Assembly: GCA_946411565.1 (NCBI GenBank)
Contig: CAMKEM010000001.1
Location: 89,015-153,014, forward strand
Direction: 5' to 3'
DNA length: 64,000 bases
DNA from: an uncultured Prevotellaceae bacterium
Lineage (GTDB): Bacteria > Bacteroidota > Bacteroidia > Bacteroidales > Bacteroidaceae
This document shows, one piece after another, positions 1 to 8,352 of the stretch (position 1 is the first letter of the stretch; each line of letters opens with the position of its first letter). The notes below the pieces were generated by a model. That model made no database searches, was not told the DNA's origin, and worked only from the letters and a program-made list of their open reading frames with translations. The position numbers and the translations under genes are program-made.

Positions 1-1095
1 CAGCAGGTACTCATCGCAACAGAGGAGGCTGACCTCGTACTCTTCCTCGTGGATGTGCAGACAGGCGTTACCGACCTCGATACCGATGTAGCAGAAATCC
101 TTCGTAAGACAAAACTGCCTGTAATCCTCGTAAGCAACAAGACCGACAACACCAATCAGCAGTACTATGCCGCTGAGTTCTATGCCCTTGGTCTTGGTGA
201 TCCTTTCTGCATAAGCGCTGCAACAGGTAGTGGAACAGGCGACCTTCTCGATGAGGTTCTGAAGAAACTTCCCGATGCTACTCCTGACGACATCGACACA
301 AACATCCCACGTTTCGCAGTTGTTGGTCGTCCAAATGCAGGAAAGTCAAGTCTCATAAATGCCTTTATAGGTGAGGAGCGTAACATCGTAACTGATATCG
401 CAGGTACTACACGCGACTCTATCTATACACGCTATGACAAGTTCGGCTTCGACTTCTACCTCGTTGATACGGCCGGTATCCGTCGAAAGAACAAGGTAAC
501 GGAAGACCTTGAGTTCTACAGCGTCATGCGTTCTATCCGCGCAATCGAGAATTCTGATGTATGTATTCTTATGATAGATGCTACACGCGGTATCGAGGCA
601 CAGGATATGAACATCTTCCAGCTTATACAGAAGAATAACAAATCACTTGTTGTTGTTGTAAACAAGTGGGATTTGGTACAGGAGAAATCACAGAAGGTTA
701 TCGACACCTTCGAGAATGCCATCCGCAACCGTATGGCTCCATTCACCGACATCCCTATCATTTTCGCTTCTGCACTCACCAAGCAGCGTATCTTCAAGGT
801 GCTCGAAACTGCCAAGCAGGTATATCTCAACCGTAAGGCTAAGATCGGTACATCGAAGCTCAATGAGGTTATGCTTCCTCTCATCGAGGCATTCCCTCCA
901 CAGTCAGTTAAGGGTAAGTACATCAAGATTAAGTACTGCAACCAGATTCCTGACACCCAGATTCCAAGCTTCGTGTTCTATGCCAACCTTCCTCAGTATA
1001 TCCGCGAGAACTATCGACGATTCCTTGAGAACAAGATTCGCGAGAACTGGACATTGACGGGTACACCTATTAATGTGTTTATTAGGCAGAAGTAA
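1..1095 (+). CDS. der: GTPase Der (EngA), 3' part
   Basis: Essential tandem GTPase for 50S ribosome assembly. The frame is open from base 1, so the start and the first P-loop lie outside the window; about 364 of the usual ~437 residues are present. The end of GTPase domain 1 (NKTD guanine-specificity motif) is followed by a complete second domain with P-loop GRPNAGKS, switch residues in TTRDSI, DTAG, NKWD and the ASAL motif, then the KH-like C-terminal domain. The double GTPase plus KH order is diagnostic of Der. The gene ends at a TAA immediately before a family A palindromic repeat. Confidence 0.96.
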   Translation, partial: QQVLIATEEADLVLFLVDVQTGVTDLDTDVAEILRKTKLPVILVSNKTDNTNQQYYAAEFYALGLGDPFCISAATGSGTGDLLDEVLKKLPDATPDDIDTNIPRFAVVGRPNAGKSSLINAFIGEERNIVTDIAGTTRDSIYTRYDKFGFDFYLVDTAGIRRKNKVTEDLEFYSVMRSIRAIENSDVCILMIDATRGIEAQDMNIFQLIQKNNKSLVVVVNKWDLVQEKSQKVIDTFENAIRNRMAPFTDIPIIFASALTKQRIFKVLETAKQVYLNRKAKIGTSKLNEVMLPLIEAFPPQSVKGKYIKIKYCNQIPDTQIPSFVFYANLPQYIRENYRRFLENKIRENWTLTGTPINVFIRQK

Positions 1096-1096
1096 A

Positions 1097-1272
1097 AGAC
1101 CCTCCCCCCTGCCCCTCCCATAAAGGGAGGGGAGTAGATACAATTTCTAATCATTGGAGATTTACAGAACAAGACTATATGATTAAAACATTTCGTAATA
1201 TAGCGAACTCTCTCAGCGACAAATACAAACTACTCCCCTCCCTTTATGGGAGGGGTTTGGGGGTGGGTCTTT
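1097..1272. repeat. Family A palindromic pair (A1)
   Basis: Left arm 1097-1137 and right arm 1229-1272 are inverted copies built on CCTCCC-TTTAT-GGGAGG with flanking GACCC(A)CCCCC / GGGGGTGGGTC. The left arm begins one base after the der stop. The right arm lies inside the next coding sequence. Confidence 0.9.
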
Positions 1273-1676
1273 TTATCTCTCTCTCCCTTACCTCTTGCAA
1301 GGATGATGGTCCCATCAACCATGCTGACCTTGCAGCAGAGACAGCAAAAGCATATTACGAGCAGTTGCTAAACGGCGACATCGCAGCTTTTGTTGATGGC
1401 ACGGCGATGCACGTTGATGTGGTGCCAACATACCGTGAGCAACTCGAAACAAATATGAAGATGTTCCTCGGACAGCAGGAACGTGACCACAAAGGCATCA
1501 AGTCTGTGAAGAAAGTAAAAGGCGCTCTCACCTGTCCTACTGATGCAGAAGGACAGCCTAAGGACACGGCACACATCACAGCAAACGCATTCCTTATATT
1601 CAATTACGGTGATAACACAAGTGAACAAGTTGTAGTGCCTATGGTAAGGGTTAACGGCACATGGATGATGCGCTAA
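1179..1676 (+). CDS. Small lipoprotein with NTF2/DUF4878-like body
   Basis: A 165-residue exported lipoprotein of unknown function. The N-terminus has a hydrophobic stretch followed by a lipobox ending SLTSC (Cys40), so signal peptidase II processing is expected. The mature ~125 residues (alpha segment with YYEQLLNGDIAAFVDG, then beta strands ending GTWMMR) resemble the NTF2-like/DUF4878 fold, by inspection only. Residues 17-31 (LLPSLYGRGLGVG) are encoded by the right arm of repeat A1, and the ATG at 1179 lies in the interior of that element, so the repeat seems to have supplied much of the signal peptide's n-region. I see no better start further downstream, because the hydrophobic core follows the repeat directly. 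Confidence 0.7.
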   Translation: MIKTFRNIANSLSDKYKLLPSLYGRGLGVGLFISLSLTSCKDDGPINHADLAAETAKAYYEQLLNGDIAAFVDGTAMHVDVVPTYREQLETNMKMFLGQQERDHKGIKSVKKVKGALTCPTDAEGQPKDTAHITANAFLIFNYGDNTSEQVVVPMVRVNGTWMMR

Positions 1677-1681
1677 CAACG

Positions 1682-1756
1682 CAAAACGCTAACCCCTAAT
1701 CACAAAACACTAAACTCTAACCACTAAGCTCTAAACCCTAAACTCAAACATAAGAC
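1682..1756. repeat. Period-7 iteron array (TAANCNC-like)
   Basis: About ten degenerate heptamers in register (taacccc, taatcac, taaactc, taaccac, taagctc, taaaccc, taaactc) fill the whole gap between the lipoprotein stop and the next ATG. Confidence 0.75.
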
Positions 1757-1766
1757 CTTAAACTAT

Positions 1767-3014
1767 ATGAAGAAACTAACTGCACTTCTGGCTATGCTCG
1801 GGTTAGCTACAACCCTAAGCGCAGCAGAAAAAACTATTAAGGTGAAGGCAACAAATCCTTCGCCCAAGGCTCGATCGGCCGTTCCCGTTGTCATAAAGCT
1901 CGATAGCGAAACCTCTCAGGCTATTGTCAAGAGAGGCGACTATGAAATTCCATGCCAACTTGACGACCTCAACGATGACGGTATTAACGATGAACTATCA
2001 TTCGTAACCGATATGGCTGCCAACGAGACACAGGAGTTCACCGTCACCCTTTCTCCCGATAGCGTTCCAAGAACCTACTACAACCGCACATACGGATATA
2101 TCGGTATCCGTGACAGAAGTGAGAAGAAGCAGAAACATCAGAAAATAAATTCCGTGACCTTCCCGAAGGACACCAATCCATACAATTACATCTACCCTCA
2201 CGGTGCTGTGATGGAAAATGATATGATAGGCTTCCGTATATATTGCGACCACCGTCAGTCTATTGACCTCTACGGACACCGCCATCGGAAGATGGATATT
2301 GCCGAGACAGGTTTCTACACCACCCCACTACAACGCCTACAAGGCTATGGCGAGGATGTGCTCTACACAGGCAGCACCTACGGATGCGGAGCCCTGCACG
2401 GATGGGACGGCAAGAACGCCATTATGTTCGAGAATGTCCGCAACACGACAGAGACGATAGTATGCGAAGGTCCTGTACGTACTATCGTGGATATAACAAA
2501 CAAAGGATGGCGACCAACCGCCGATTGCAAGCCTGTGGATATCGTGACACGCTACATCCTATACTACGGACATCGTGACGTAGAGGTACAGGTGAAGTTC
2601 TCACGCCCCGTACCCGACCTCCAACTCTCCACCGGCCTCGTTGATATAGTGGAAGGCAGCGAGGAGTTCAGCGACAAGGCAGGACTTCGAGGCGACTGGG
2701 GCAGGGCTTGTGCCGGAAACAACCCAAAGGTGTATGACACCATCACCGTCGGCCTCGGCATCTACGTCCCACCAGTCTATTACAAGAGCGACTCCCACTA
2801 CACCGATGGCAAGCCACGCCTACCTAATCAGGCATACGTTCAGGTTGTAGGCACGAAAACCGACTCCCTCCACTACTGGTTCACCGCCACCTCCCATATC
2901 GAGACCTTCGGATTCAGCAACAAGGACGCATGGTTTCAATGGCTGAGAGAATGGAAGGAAGAATTGGAAAAGCCCCTTTCCCTGACCCTTTCCCCGCCCG
3001 GGGCAAGGGAATAA
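1767..3014 (+). CDS. Secreted DUF4861-like protein
   Basis: A 415-residue exported protein with a clean Sec signal peptide (KKLTALLAMLGLATTLSAA). The body, rich in beta strand (GLPSG-free, with YGHRHRKMDIAETGFYTTPLQRLQGYGEDVLY and a DGKPRLPNQAYVQV region), matches what I recall of DUF4861, a Bacteroidetes family found near pectin or uronate catabolic genes. Its neighbours here, a GatC-like EIIC and KduI, fit unsaturated-uronate use. The biochemical function is not established from sequence. The final residues (from about 403, PLSLTLSPPGARE) are encoded by a GC-rich repeat, which also leads directly into the TAA, so the natural C-terminus was replaced or extended. Confidence 0.7.
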   Translation: MKKLTALLAMLGLATTLSAAEKTIKVKATNPSPKARSAVPVVIKLDSETSQAIVKRGDYEIPCQLDDLNDDGINDELSFVTDMAANETQEFTVTLSPDSVPRTYYNRTYGYIGIRDRSEKKQKHQKINSVTFPKDTNPYNYIYPHGAVMENDMIGFRIYCDHRQSIDLYGHRHRKMDIAETGFYTTPLQRLQGYGEDVLYTGSTYGCGALHGWDGKNAIMFENVRNTTETIVCEGPVRTIVDITNKGWRPTADCKPVDIVTRYILYYGHRDVEVQVKFSRPVPDLQLSTGLVDIVEGSEEFSDKAGLRGDWGRACAGNNPKVYDTITVGLGIYVPPVYYKSDSHYTDGKPRLPNQAYVQVVGTKTDSLHYWFTATSHIETFGFSNKDAWFQWLREWKEELEKPLSLTLSPPGARE

Positions 3015-3150
3015 ATAGTATTTCAAATCACGAAGACTAATCAACGAAATAAGAAATTAATAACTTAAATAGCGTTCCCCCAATAACGTACAAAGGTAAC
3101 TCATTCCTCGCCCATTGGGGAGAGGATGCCCGCAGGGCAGATGAGGGGCT
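2975..3150. repeat. GC-rich arms, families C-like (left) and B (right)
   Basis: Left arm 2975-3013 (CCCCTTTCCCTGACCCTTTC...GGGCAAGGG) lies in the 3' end of the DUF4861 gene. The inverted right arm 3105-3150 (CCTCGCCCATTGGGGAGAGG, then GCCCGCAGGGC) precedes the next gene. The two arms are of different subtypes, as if the element were recombinant. Confidence 0.75.
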
Positions 3151-3172
3151 GTTGTGAACGGGGTGTTTTTAT

Positions 3173-4552
3173 ATGGAATCAATATTCTCTTACATCATCG
3201 GCCTTGGAGCCGCAGTAATGATGCCTGTCATCTTCACCATCCTCGGAGTGTGCATCGGCATCAAGTTCTCAAAAGCCCTGAAAAGCGGACTGTACGTAGG
3301 TGTCGGCTTCGTCGGACTCGGTGTCATCACAGGTCTGCTGACATCAAGCCTCGGACCTGCACTCGGACAAGTGGTTGAGATATACCACCTCGAACTTAAC
3401 GTCTTCGACATGGGATGGCCGGCAGCCGCATCCGTGGCTTACAACACCACCGTGGGCGCATTCATCATCCCTGTATGCCTCGGTGTCAACCTCCTGCTGC
3501 TCCTCACAGGCTTCACACGCACGGTGAACATCGACCTATGGAACTACTGGCACTTCGCATTCATCGGTGCCGTCATCTATTTCCTAACCGACAGCATCAT
3601 GTGGGGCTTCTTCGCCGCCATCATCTGCTATATCATCACCCTCGTCCTTGCCGACATGACCGCAAAGAAGTTCCAGAAATTCTATCCCGGCATGGAAGGC
3701 ATCTCCATCCCACAGCCTTTCTGTCAGGGCTTCACGCCTATCGCCATCGGCATAGGTAAGGTGCTCGACCGTATTCCGGGCTTCGACAAACTCAACATCG
3801 ATGCAGAGGGAATGAAGAAGCGCTTCGGACTCTTCGGCGAACCACTCTTCCTTGGTGTCATCATCGGCGTCATCATCGGATGCCTCGCTTGCAAGAACAC
3901 ACAGGAACTCATCGACAACATCCCTGCCACCCTCGGACTCGGTATCAAGATGGGTGCAGTCATGGAACTCATCCCACGCATCACAGGCCTCTTCATCGAA
4001 GGTCTCAAGCCAATCTCCGAATCCACACGCGAACTCATCGCCAAGAAGTTCGGAGCAGATAAGGAATTCTATATCGGTATGTCCCCTGCCCTTGTCATCG
4101 GACACCCAACAACCCTCATCGTGTCCCTGCTGCTCATCCCTGTTACCCTTGTCCTCGCCGTAGCGCTCCCAGGCAATCAGTTCCTGCCATTGGCATCACT
4201 CGCCGGAATGTTCTACGTCTTCGTCATGGTACTCCCATACACCAACGGCAACGTGGTAAAGTCATTCATCGTGGGACTCGTAGTCATCGCAGCCGGACTC
4301 TATTTCGTCACCCTCATGTCTGAGAACTTCACATCCGCCGCACAGATGGTATCTGCAGCGCACCCTGACGACAAGGCAGTACAGGTGCCAGAAGGCTTCA
4401 GCGCCGGAGCACTCGACTTCGCCTCATCCCCAATCGCCTTCCTCATCTATGCCTGCATGAAGTACATCTTCACATGGATAGGCGCAGCCATCCTCACCGC
4501 CCTCACCGTGATAATGCTCGTGTGGAATAGGATTCTGATTAACAAGAAATAA
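3173..4552 (+). CDS. PTS galactitol-type EIIC permease (GatC family), orphan
   Basis: A 459-residue integral membrane protein of roughly 10-12 hydrophobic segments. It resembles the GatC family (E. coli GatC is about 450 residues) in its N-terminal IIGLGAAVMMPVIFTILGVCIG, the central YHLELNVFDMGWPAAASVAYNT block and the GHPTTLIVSLLLIP segment. No IIA, IIB, HPr or EI gene lies nearby. In Bacteroidetes such orphan EIIC-like proteins probably act as non-PTS sugar-acid carriers; this is inference. It lies 160 bp after DUF4861 and 19 bp before kduI, consistent with one uronate operon. The start is ATG 3173, just after repeat arm 3105-3150. Confidence 0.85.
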   Translation: MESIFSYIIGLGAAVMMPVIFTILGVCIGIKFSKALKSGLYVGVGFVGLGVITGLLTSSLGPALGQVVEIYHLELNVFDMGWPAAASVAYNTTVGAFIIPVCLGVNLLLLLTGFTRTVNIDLWNYWHFAFIGAVIYFLTDSIMWGFFAAIICYIITLVLADMTAKKFQKFYPGMEGISIPQPFCQGFTPIAIGIGKVLDRIPGFDKLNIDAEGMKKRFGLFGEPLFLGVIIGVIIGCLACKNTQELIDNIPATLGLGIKMGAVMELIPRITGLFIEGLKPISESTRELIAKKFGADKEFYIGMSPALVIGHPTTLIVSLLLIPVTLVLAVALPGNQFLPLASLAGMFYVFVMVLPYTNGNVVKSFIVGLVVIAAGLYFVTLMSENFTSAAQMVSAAHPDDKAVQVPEGFSAGALDFASSPIAFLIYACMKYIFTWIGAAILTALTVIMLVWNRILINKK

Positions 4553-4571
4553 TTTTTAATACATACAGACT

Positions 4572-5606
4572 ATGACTAAAAAAATCTTATTGTTAGCATT
4601 ACTATCAAACATCCTTCCCTTTGGGAATGCTTGGTTAGGCTGTAACGCACAGGAAGCTGACCGCTACATAGGCTATCAGCACGTTAAGTTCCAAACCGCT
4701 TGTCATCCAAAGGATGTCAAGACCTACGACACAAAGACACTCCGTGAGCGTTTCGTCATGGAGAAGGTAATGGAAGCCGACTCCATTCTCCTCACCTACT
4801 CACACTACGACCGCTTCATCTTCGGAGGCGCAATGCCAGTAACAAAGACTCTGAAGCTCGAAAACTTCTGGGAGCTCGGTCTCGATGTTGACAAGACCAT
4901 CCCTGAGAAATATTTCATGTATAACCGTGAGCTAGGCGTGGTAAACTGCGGACTCGGCGAGGGCGTTGTCATCGTCGATGGCAAGGAATACCCACTACAA
5001 CCAAAAGAGGCTCTGTATATCGGACGCGGCCACATCGGCAAGGATAAGAAAGGCAACTCCATCGACGAGAACAAATCCGTTGAGTTCCGTTCATCAGACC
5101 CAAAGAAGCCAGCCAAGTTCTACCTCAACTCAGCCACCGCACATCAGCACTACAAGACACAGTGGATCACCCTCGACGGTCGCAAAGGCTCACTCAAGGC
5201 AGCCGTATGGGGACCAGTAGGCTCAGTAGAGGAAGCCAACTCACGCACCGTGTATAAGCTCATCGTCAACGATGTACTCGAAGAAGGTCCATGCCAGTTG
5301 CAACTCGGTCTCACACAGCTCAATCCGGGCGCAGTATGGAACACCATGCCGCCACACACCCACGGCCGCCGCATCGAGGCATACTATTACTTCAACCTCC
5401 CTGACGGACAGACCATCTCACACGTAATGGGCGAGCCACAGGAGAGCCGTGCCGTATGGCTCCACAACGAGCAGGCAATCATGAGCCCTGAGTGGTCAAT
5501 GCACGCAGCAGCCGGCACCTACTACTACACCTTCATCTGGGGTATGGCTGGCGAGAACCTCTACTATAACGACAAGGATAATATTCCTGTGATAGACATT
5601 CGTTAA
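4572..5606 (+). CDS. kduI: 5-dehydro-4-deoxy-D-glucuronate isomerase with a lipoprotein-like leader
   Basis: Isomerises 5-keto-4-deoxyuronate to 2,5-diketo-3-deoxygluconate in pectin and glycosaminoglycan breakdown. The cupin metal ligands are intact: H262, H264, E269 and H311 keep exactly the +2, +7, +49 spacing of the E. coli ligands. The C-terminal HNEQAI...WSMH...FIWGM block is typical. At 344 residues it is longer than the usual ~278, because an N-terminal leader is present ([22 protein letters not shown]), which reads as a signal peptide with lipobox WLGC at Cys24. Residues 13-24 of that leader are encoded by a family D repeat arm, so export may be recent or spurious. Last gene of the uronate set. 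Confidence 0.92.
   Translation: MTKKILLLALLSNILPFGNAWLGCNAQEADRYIGYQHVKFQTACHPKDVKTYDTKTLRERFVMEKVMEADSILLTYSHYDRFIFGGAMPVTKTLKLENFWELGLDVDKTIPEKYFMYNRELGVVNCGLGEGVVIVDGKEYPLQPKEALYIGRGHIGKDKKGNSIDENKSVEFRSSDPKKPAKFYLNSATAHQHYKTQWITLDGRKGSLKAAVWGPVGSVEEANSRTVYKLIVNDVLEEGPCQLQLGLTQLNPGAVWNTMPPHTHGRRIEAYYYFNLPDGQTISHVMGEPQESRAVWLHNEQAIMSPEWSMHAAAGTYYYTFIWGMAGENLYYNDKDNIPVIDIR
4609..4643 (+). repeat. Family D half-element inside kduI
   Basis: ACATCCTTCCCTTTGGGAA followed by TGCTTGGTTAGGCT matches the right arms at 8437-8470 and 12761-12794, both directly upstream of genes. Here it is read in frame as part of the signal peptide. Confidence 0.85.
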
Positions 5607-5607
5607 T

Positions 5608-5660
5608 AGAGTAAAGGGTAAAGAGTATAGTATAAAGTGTAAAGAGTAATGTAGATAGTA
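5608..5660. repeat. Period-7 iteron array after kduI
   Basis: Degenerate heptamers agtaaag, ggtaaag, agtatag, tataaag, tgtaaag, agtaatg, tagatag in register. Confidence 0.75.
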
Positions 5661-5693
5661 ATGCCGCTTATGGAAGTTTCTATAGGCGGCATT
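5661..5693 (+). terminator. Possible weak terminator hairpin after kduI
   Basis: ATGCCGCTTAT pairs imperfectly with ATAGGCGGCAT around an 8-10 nt loop, followed by a short T-rich stretch. Position suits the end of the kduI operon, but the U-tract is poor. Confidence 0.4.
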
Positions 5694-5754
5694 TATAGCA
5701 GCTTAAACCTTCATAATTGCAAAGAAGAATACATCTTATCCCGAAATTATCCTC

Positions 5755-6050
5755 GGTGTAATACATGGTGTAATAGTCGGTGTAATACTTTTTTGAAAAA
5801 GTTTTTGAGGCCAAGTATTACACCTTTGCAGAAATAAGCATCCTAAACAACTGTATATCAAATTGTTTACTTTGGTGTAATACCCCTTAAAGTATTACAC
5901 CACTATTACACCAAATCACGAAAATTGGTGTAATACTTACGAGAGTATTACACCTCACCTAATACACTGATAATCAGCCTAAATATAGGCTCATTTCAAC
6001 AAAGGTGTAATACTCAGCCTCAAAAACTTTTTGAAAAATAGTATTACACC
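5755..6050. repeat. GGTGTAATAC iteron element with inverted arms
   Basis: Eleven copies of GGTGTAATAC or its complement start at 5755, 5767, 5779 (direct, 12 bp apart), 5815 (inverted), 5874, 5892, 5903, 5927, 5945, 6004 and 6041. The outer blocks 5779-5824 and 6004-6050 are near-identical inverted copies that share an internal TTTTTGAGGC stretch. Two inner palindromes (5874-5901 and 5927-5954) have the same 10-8-10 geometry. Confidence 0.9.
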
Positions 6051-6096
6051 AACCAAAATACAAACAAATCCCCTTATAAGGCGCCAACCATATACA

Positions 6097-6205
6097 TCCG
6101 TTCTACCTCCGCTATAAATCCGCTCTAAGTCCGCTCTTAATCCGTTTCATATAATAGGTGAAAAATGGGAGTTACATAGGAGCTACAAAGGAATTATATG
6201 GGAAT
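6097..6205. repeat. 11-bp period arrays upstream of the 6421 gene
   Basis: TCCG starts at 6097, 6108, 6119, 6130 and 6141, exactly 11 bp apart. A second block with RGGA at 6167, 6178, 6189 and 6200 is also exactly 11 bp apart and of roughly inverse sense. The remaining bases up to 6420 show no gene and no clear TAnnTTTG promoter. Confidence 0.85.
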
Positions 6206-6420
6206 TGAATACATTCCTTATCCCCCCAAAAAAGTGCGACGAATTGCTTATTTGACAAGCAAAACAGCAACTAAATCTCACAGCAAACCTAATTAACGCT
6301 ATTATTTCCTTTTTCTTGCATTCACATCCCTATATTTTCACTTTACAGAAAATAAAATTCATACGACACAATATCGGATAGAATCCGCGTTAAATAACCG
6401 AACAAAAACTCAGATTAAAT

Positions 6421-7023
6421 ATGAAGAAAACAATCATCACAATCATGATCGTTATCGTAAGTATGGCGACATTTGCACAGAAAGAACCTGGTACACTAAC
6501 CATCTATCCACGTGTAGGTATGACATTATCAAAGTTCAGCGGTTCTAAAATAGCAGAAGGTTTCGAAAATGGAACAAAGTGGTATCACAGCAGCTTCAAA
6601 CCTGGCTTTACTGCGGGAGCTGAATTTCAGTATCAGCTTGACCAAGTATTTGCCATTAGCTGCGGAGCACTATATAGCCAGCAGGGAGAGCAATTCAAGG
6701 ACATACCAGATTGTGCAACTATTAAAAGCACTCATGATGACATAATCACCCCTGTGTGCGTCTTGATTACTCCCAAGCAGGGATTCCTATCATTTAGAGT
6801 CGGTCTTCAGCCAGAAATGAAAGTGAAAGGCAATTCGTACTTGTACCGCCCATTAACAATGTCGATACCTCTCGGCATTTCCTACGAATACAAGAACTTC
6901 TGTCTTGATCTCAGATATAATCATGGCATCATAAACGTCAACAAAGACACTTCGTATGGCAAAGAGAACAGTAACTTTAACCGCACCATTATGCTAACTC
7001 TTGGATATGGAATAGAGTTATAA
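6421..7023 (+). CDS. Outer-membrane beta-barrel protein (PorT/OMP_b-brl type)
   Basis: A 200-residue protein with a Sec signal peptide (KKTIITIMIVIVSMATFAQ) and alternating amphipathic strands, with aromatic-ended strands such as AGAEFQYQL, FLSFRVGLQPEM, GISYEYKNFCLDLRYNH and a final MLTLGYGIEL. This is the layout of the small Bacteroidetes 8-strand beta-barrel family (PF13568-like). Its specific role is unknown. It is isolated by a gene-free, repeat-filled region upstream and a bidirectional terminator downstream. Confidence 0.75.
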   Translation: MKKTIITIMIVIVSMATFAQKEPGTLTIYPRVGMTLSKFSGSKIAEGFENGTKWYHSSFKPGFTAGAEFQYQLDQVFAISCGALYSQQGEQFKDIPDCATIKSTHDDIITPVCVLITPKQGFLSFRVGLQPEMKVKGNSYLYRPLTMSIPLGISYEYKNFCLDLRYNHGIINVNKDTSYGKENSNFNRTIMLTLGYGIEL

Positions 7024-7042
7024 GATAAACATCAATTTTAAG

Positions 7043-7093
7043 AAAAAAGGAAACGGATTCATTTCGTCTGAAATAAATCCGTTTCCTTTTTTG
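7043..7093. terminator. Bidirectional rho-independent terminator
   Basis: AAAAAAGGAAACGGATT pairs with AATCCGTTTCCTTTTTT around a small internal ATTTC/GAAAT stem. It has A and T tracts on both sides and lies between two convergent genes. Confidence 0.9.
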
Positions 7094-7114
7094 TTCAATT
7101 ATAATATATTCACG

Positions 7115-8071
7115 CTATAACCTTACCTTGGATATGTCGATAAGATTGTTTACAATAGCGTAGATAGTGAGACCTGCAGGAGAATGTATCTGTAATTTTC
7201 GTGCGATGTTGCGACGATGTGTGATGACGGTATTGATAGAGATAAACAAGTGATCGGCTATCTCCTTGTTGCTCATGCCCTGTACCATTGCCACGATGAC
7301 ATCCTTTTCTCGCTCAGACAATGCCTCTGACGCATCTGGGTTCTGGCTTATCATACTTGAAATCTTCAGCGACACATCATCAGTCTTGGATTGCTTCTCT
7401 AAGTGTCGGATAGCAGGCACGAAGATTTCCTCTTCAACCTGAGAATGAAGTTGCAGCCACTCCTCATTATTATATATATCATAAAGACACGCTGTTAGCT
7501 GATTGTTACGTAGCGCATTTCCCGGCAGATATTTTATGATGATATTCTTGAGTTCCTTTAGTTTCTCGGATGTATCGCTATGATGCTTTGAAAAGGTGTC
7601 GGTGTTGTAGCCATCGACAGTCTCGCCACGAAGAAGAGCCTCAACGTATGGGAAGAGTGCCTTTTCCTCGTACTTCATATGTTGATGTATTGACTTGGCA
7701 TAGTCATCATAAAGACGAAGGATTAGTCGGGCGAGGTTATCGTTTTCATCAAGAGCCTCAACGAGTTCCTTGCGTATGAATGGCAACTGGAAGCCGAGGT
7801 AGTACTCGTGTGATGCGCGTAGGTACTTCATCAATGTAGGCACAGAAAGCTTTGCCTCCCCGTCAGGCGTGTGATAGCCGTTGAGAGCAAGGTTGACCAC
7901 AGCAAGGAATGTGTAGGTGTCAACATTCTGCATCTCACAGACCTCACGAACGGATTTGTCGCCAAAGCCAAGACTGATGCCGAATGCACCGAGGCTCTGG
8001 AGTACGCTGTAGTTGTCGCGAATCAGGGATATCATACGGTCCTCTGGTTCGTAAAGTTTCATCTTCTTCAT
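7115..8071 (-). CDS. RIC/hemerythrin-like sensor fused to LuxR DNA-binding domain
   Basis: A 318-residue transcription regulator. Residues ~1-65 (LGFGDKSVREVCEMQNVDTYTFLAVVN) resemble the ScdA/DUF542 N-terminal domain of di-iron RIC proteins. Residues ~85-235 form a hemerythrin-like helical bundle with likely iron ligands in ASHEYY, HQHMKYEE, SKHHSD and LHSQVEEE. Residues ~250-315 are a GerE/LuxR helix-turn-helix (LSEREKDVIVAMVQGMSNKEIA...NTVITHRRNIARKL). The likely signal is oxygen, NO or iron state; this is inference. It is divergent from the cytochrome/imelysin operon that it may control. Promoter 8145-8175 precedes it, with a period-7 repeat in the 5' UTR. Confidence 0.88.
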   Translation of the reverse strand: MKKMKLYEPEDRMISLIRDNYSVLQSLGAFGISLGFGDKSVREVCEMQNVDTYTFLAVVNLALNGYHTPDGEAKLSVPTLMKYLRASHEYYLGFQLPFIRKELVEALDENDNLARLILRLYDDYAKSIHQHMKYEEKALFPYVEALLRGETVDGYNTDTFSKHHSDTSEKLKELKNIIIKYLPGNALRNNQLTACLYDIYNNEEWLQLHSQVEEEIFVPAIRHLEKQSKTDDVSLKISSMISQNPDASEALSEREKDVIVAMVQGMSNKEIADHLFISINTVITHRRNIARKLQIHSPAGLTIYAIVNNLIDISKVRL

Positions 8072-8076
8072 TTTTC

Positions 8077-8140
8077 CAAGGTTGAAGGTCGAGGGTCAAG
8101 CCCCCTTGTCTTTAGTCCTTTGACTTTTGACTTCTTTCAA
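8077..8140. repeat. Inverted period-7 array in the regulator's 5' UTR
   Basis: aaggttg, aaggtcg, agggtca is followed after CCCCC by its inverse block gtcttta, gtccttt, gactttt, gacttct, ttcaagg. Confidence 0.75.
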
Positions 8141-8144
8141 GGTG

Positions 8145-8175
8145 CAAAATTAAGAACTTTTTGCGAAATACACAA
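8145..8175 (-). promoter_or_regulatory. Promoter of the hemerythrin/LuxR gene
   Basis: Minus-strand TAATTTTG (8145-8152) with TTG at 8173-8175, a 20-bp spacer. Confidence 0.75.
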
Positions 8176-8182
8176 TAATAAG

Positions 8183-8260
8183 AAGTAGGTATTAATTCGA
8201 AGATTTTGCATTTTTAACAACTTTGAATACCTACTTATGATTACTGAATACCTAATTATG
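8183..8260. promoter_or_regulatory. Candidate operator AAGTAGGTATT / AATACCTACTT
   Basis: A perfect 11-bp inverted pair at 8183-8193 and 8226-8236 sits in the divergent intergenic region. A third half-like copy (GAATACCTAATTA) starts near 8247. A further copy, TAGTAGGTATT, occurs at 16897-16907, just past the operon. The placement between two divergent promoters suggests regulator binding. Confidence 0.5.
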
Positions 8261-8308
8261 GGGATTGATGATGTAATTTTTAGAATGAAAAAGCATAATT
8301 TTTGAGTA

Positions 8309-8339
8309 TTGTGGGGGTGAGGGAAAGGTAGTAATTTTG
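8309..8339 (+). promoter_or_regulatory. Promoter of the porin-imelysin-cytochrome operon
   Basis: TTG at 8309-8311, 20-bp spacer, TAATTTTG at 8332-8339. Confidence 0.8.
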
Positions 8340-8352
8340 CACTCGAAAAAGG

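Noticed and set aside
904..1143. Minus-strand frame starting MYLLPSLYGRGRGEG opposite der
   Set aside because: It is the complement of der plus repeat A1. The repeat arms are open in several frames, which creates many false frames of this kind.
3584..4105. Minus-strand frames opposite the GatC-like gene
   Set aside because: Acidic shadow frames caused by high third-position GC; no start context or family.
5755..6050. CRISPR array
   Set aside because: Units are short (10 bp), occur in both orientations and have irregular spacers; no cas genes.
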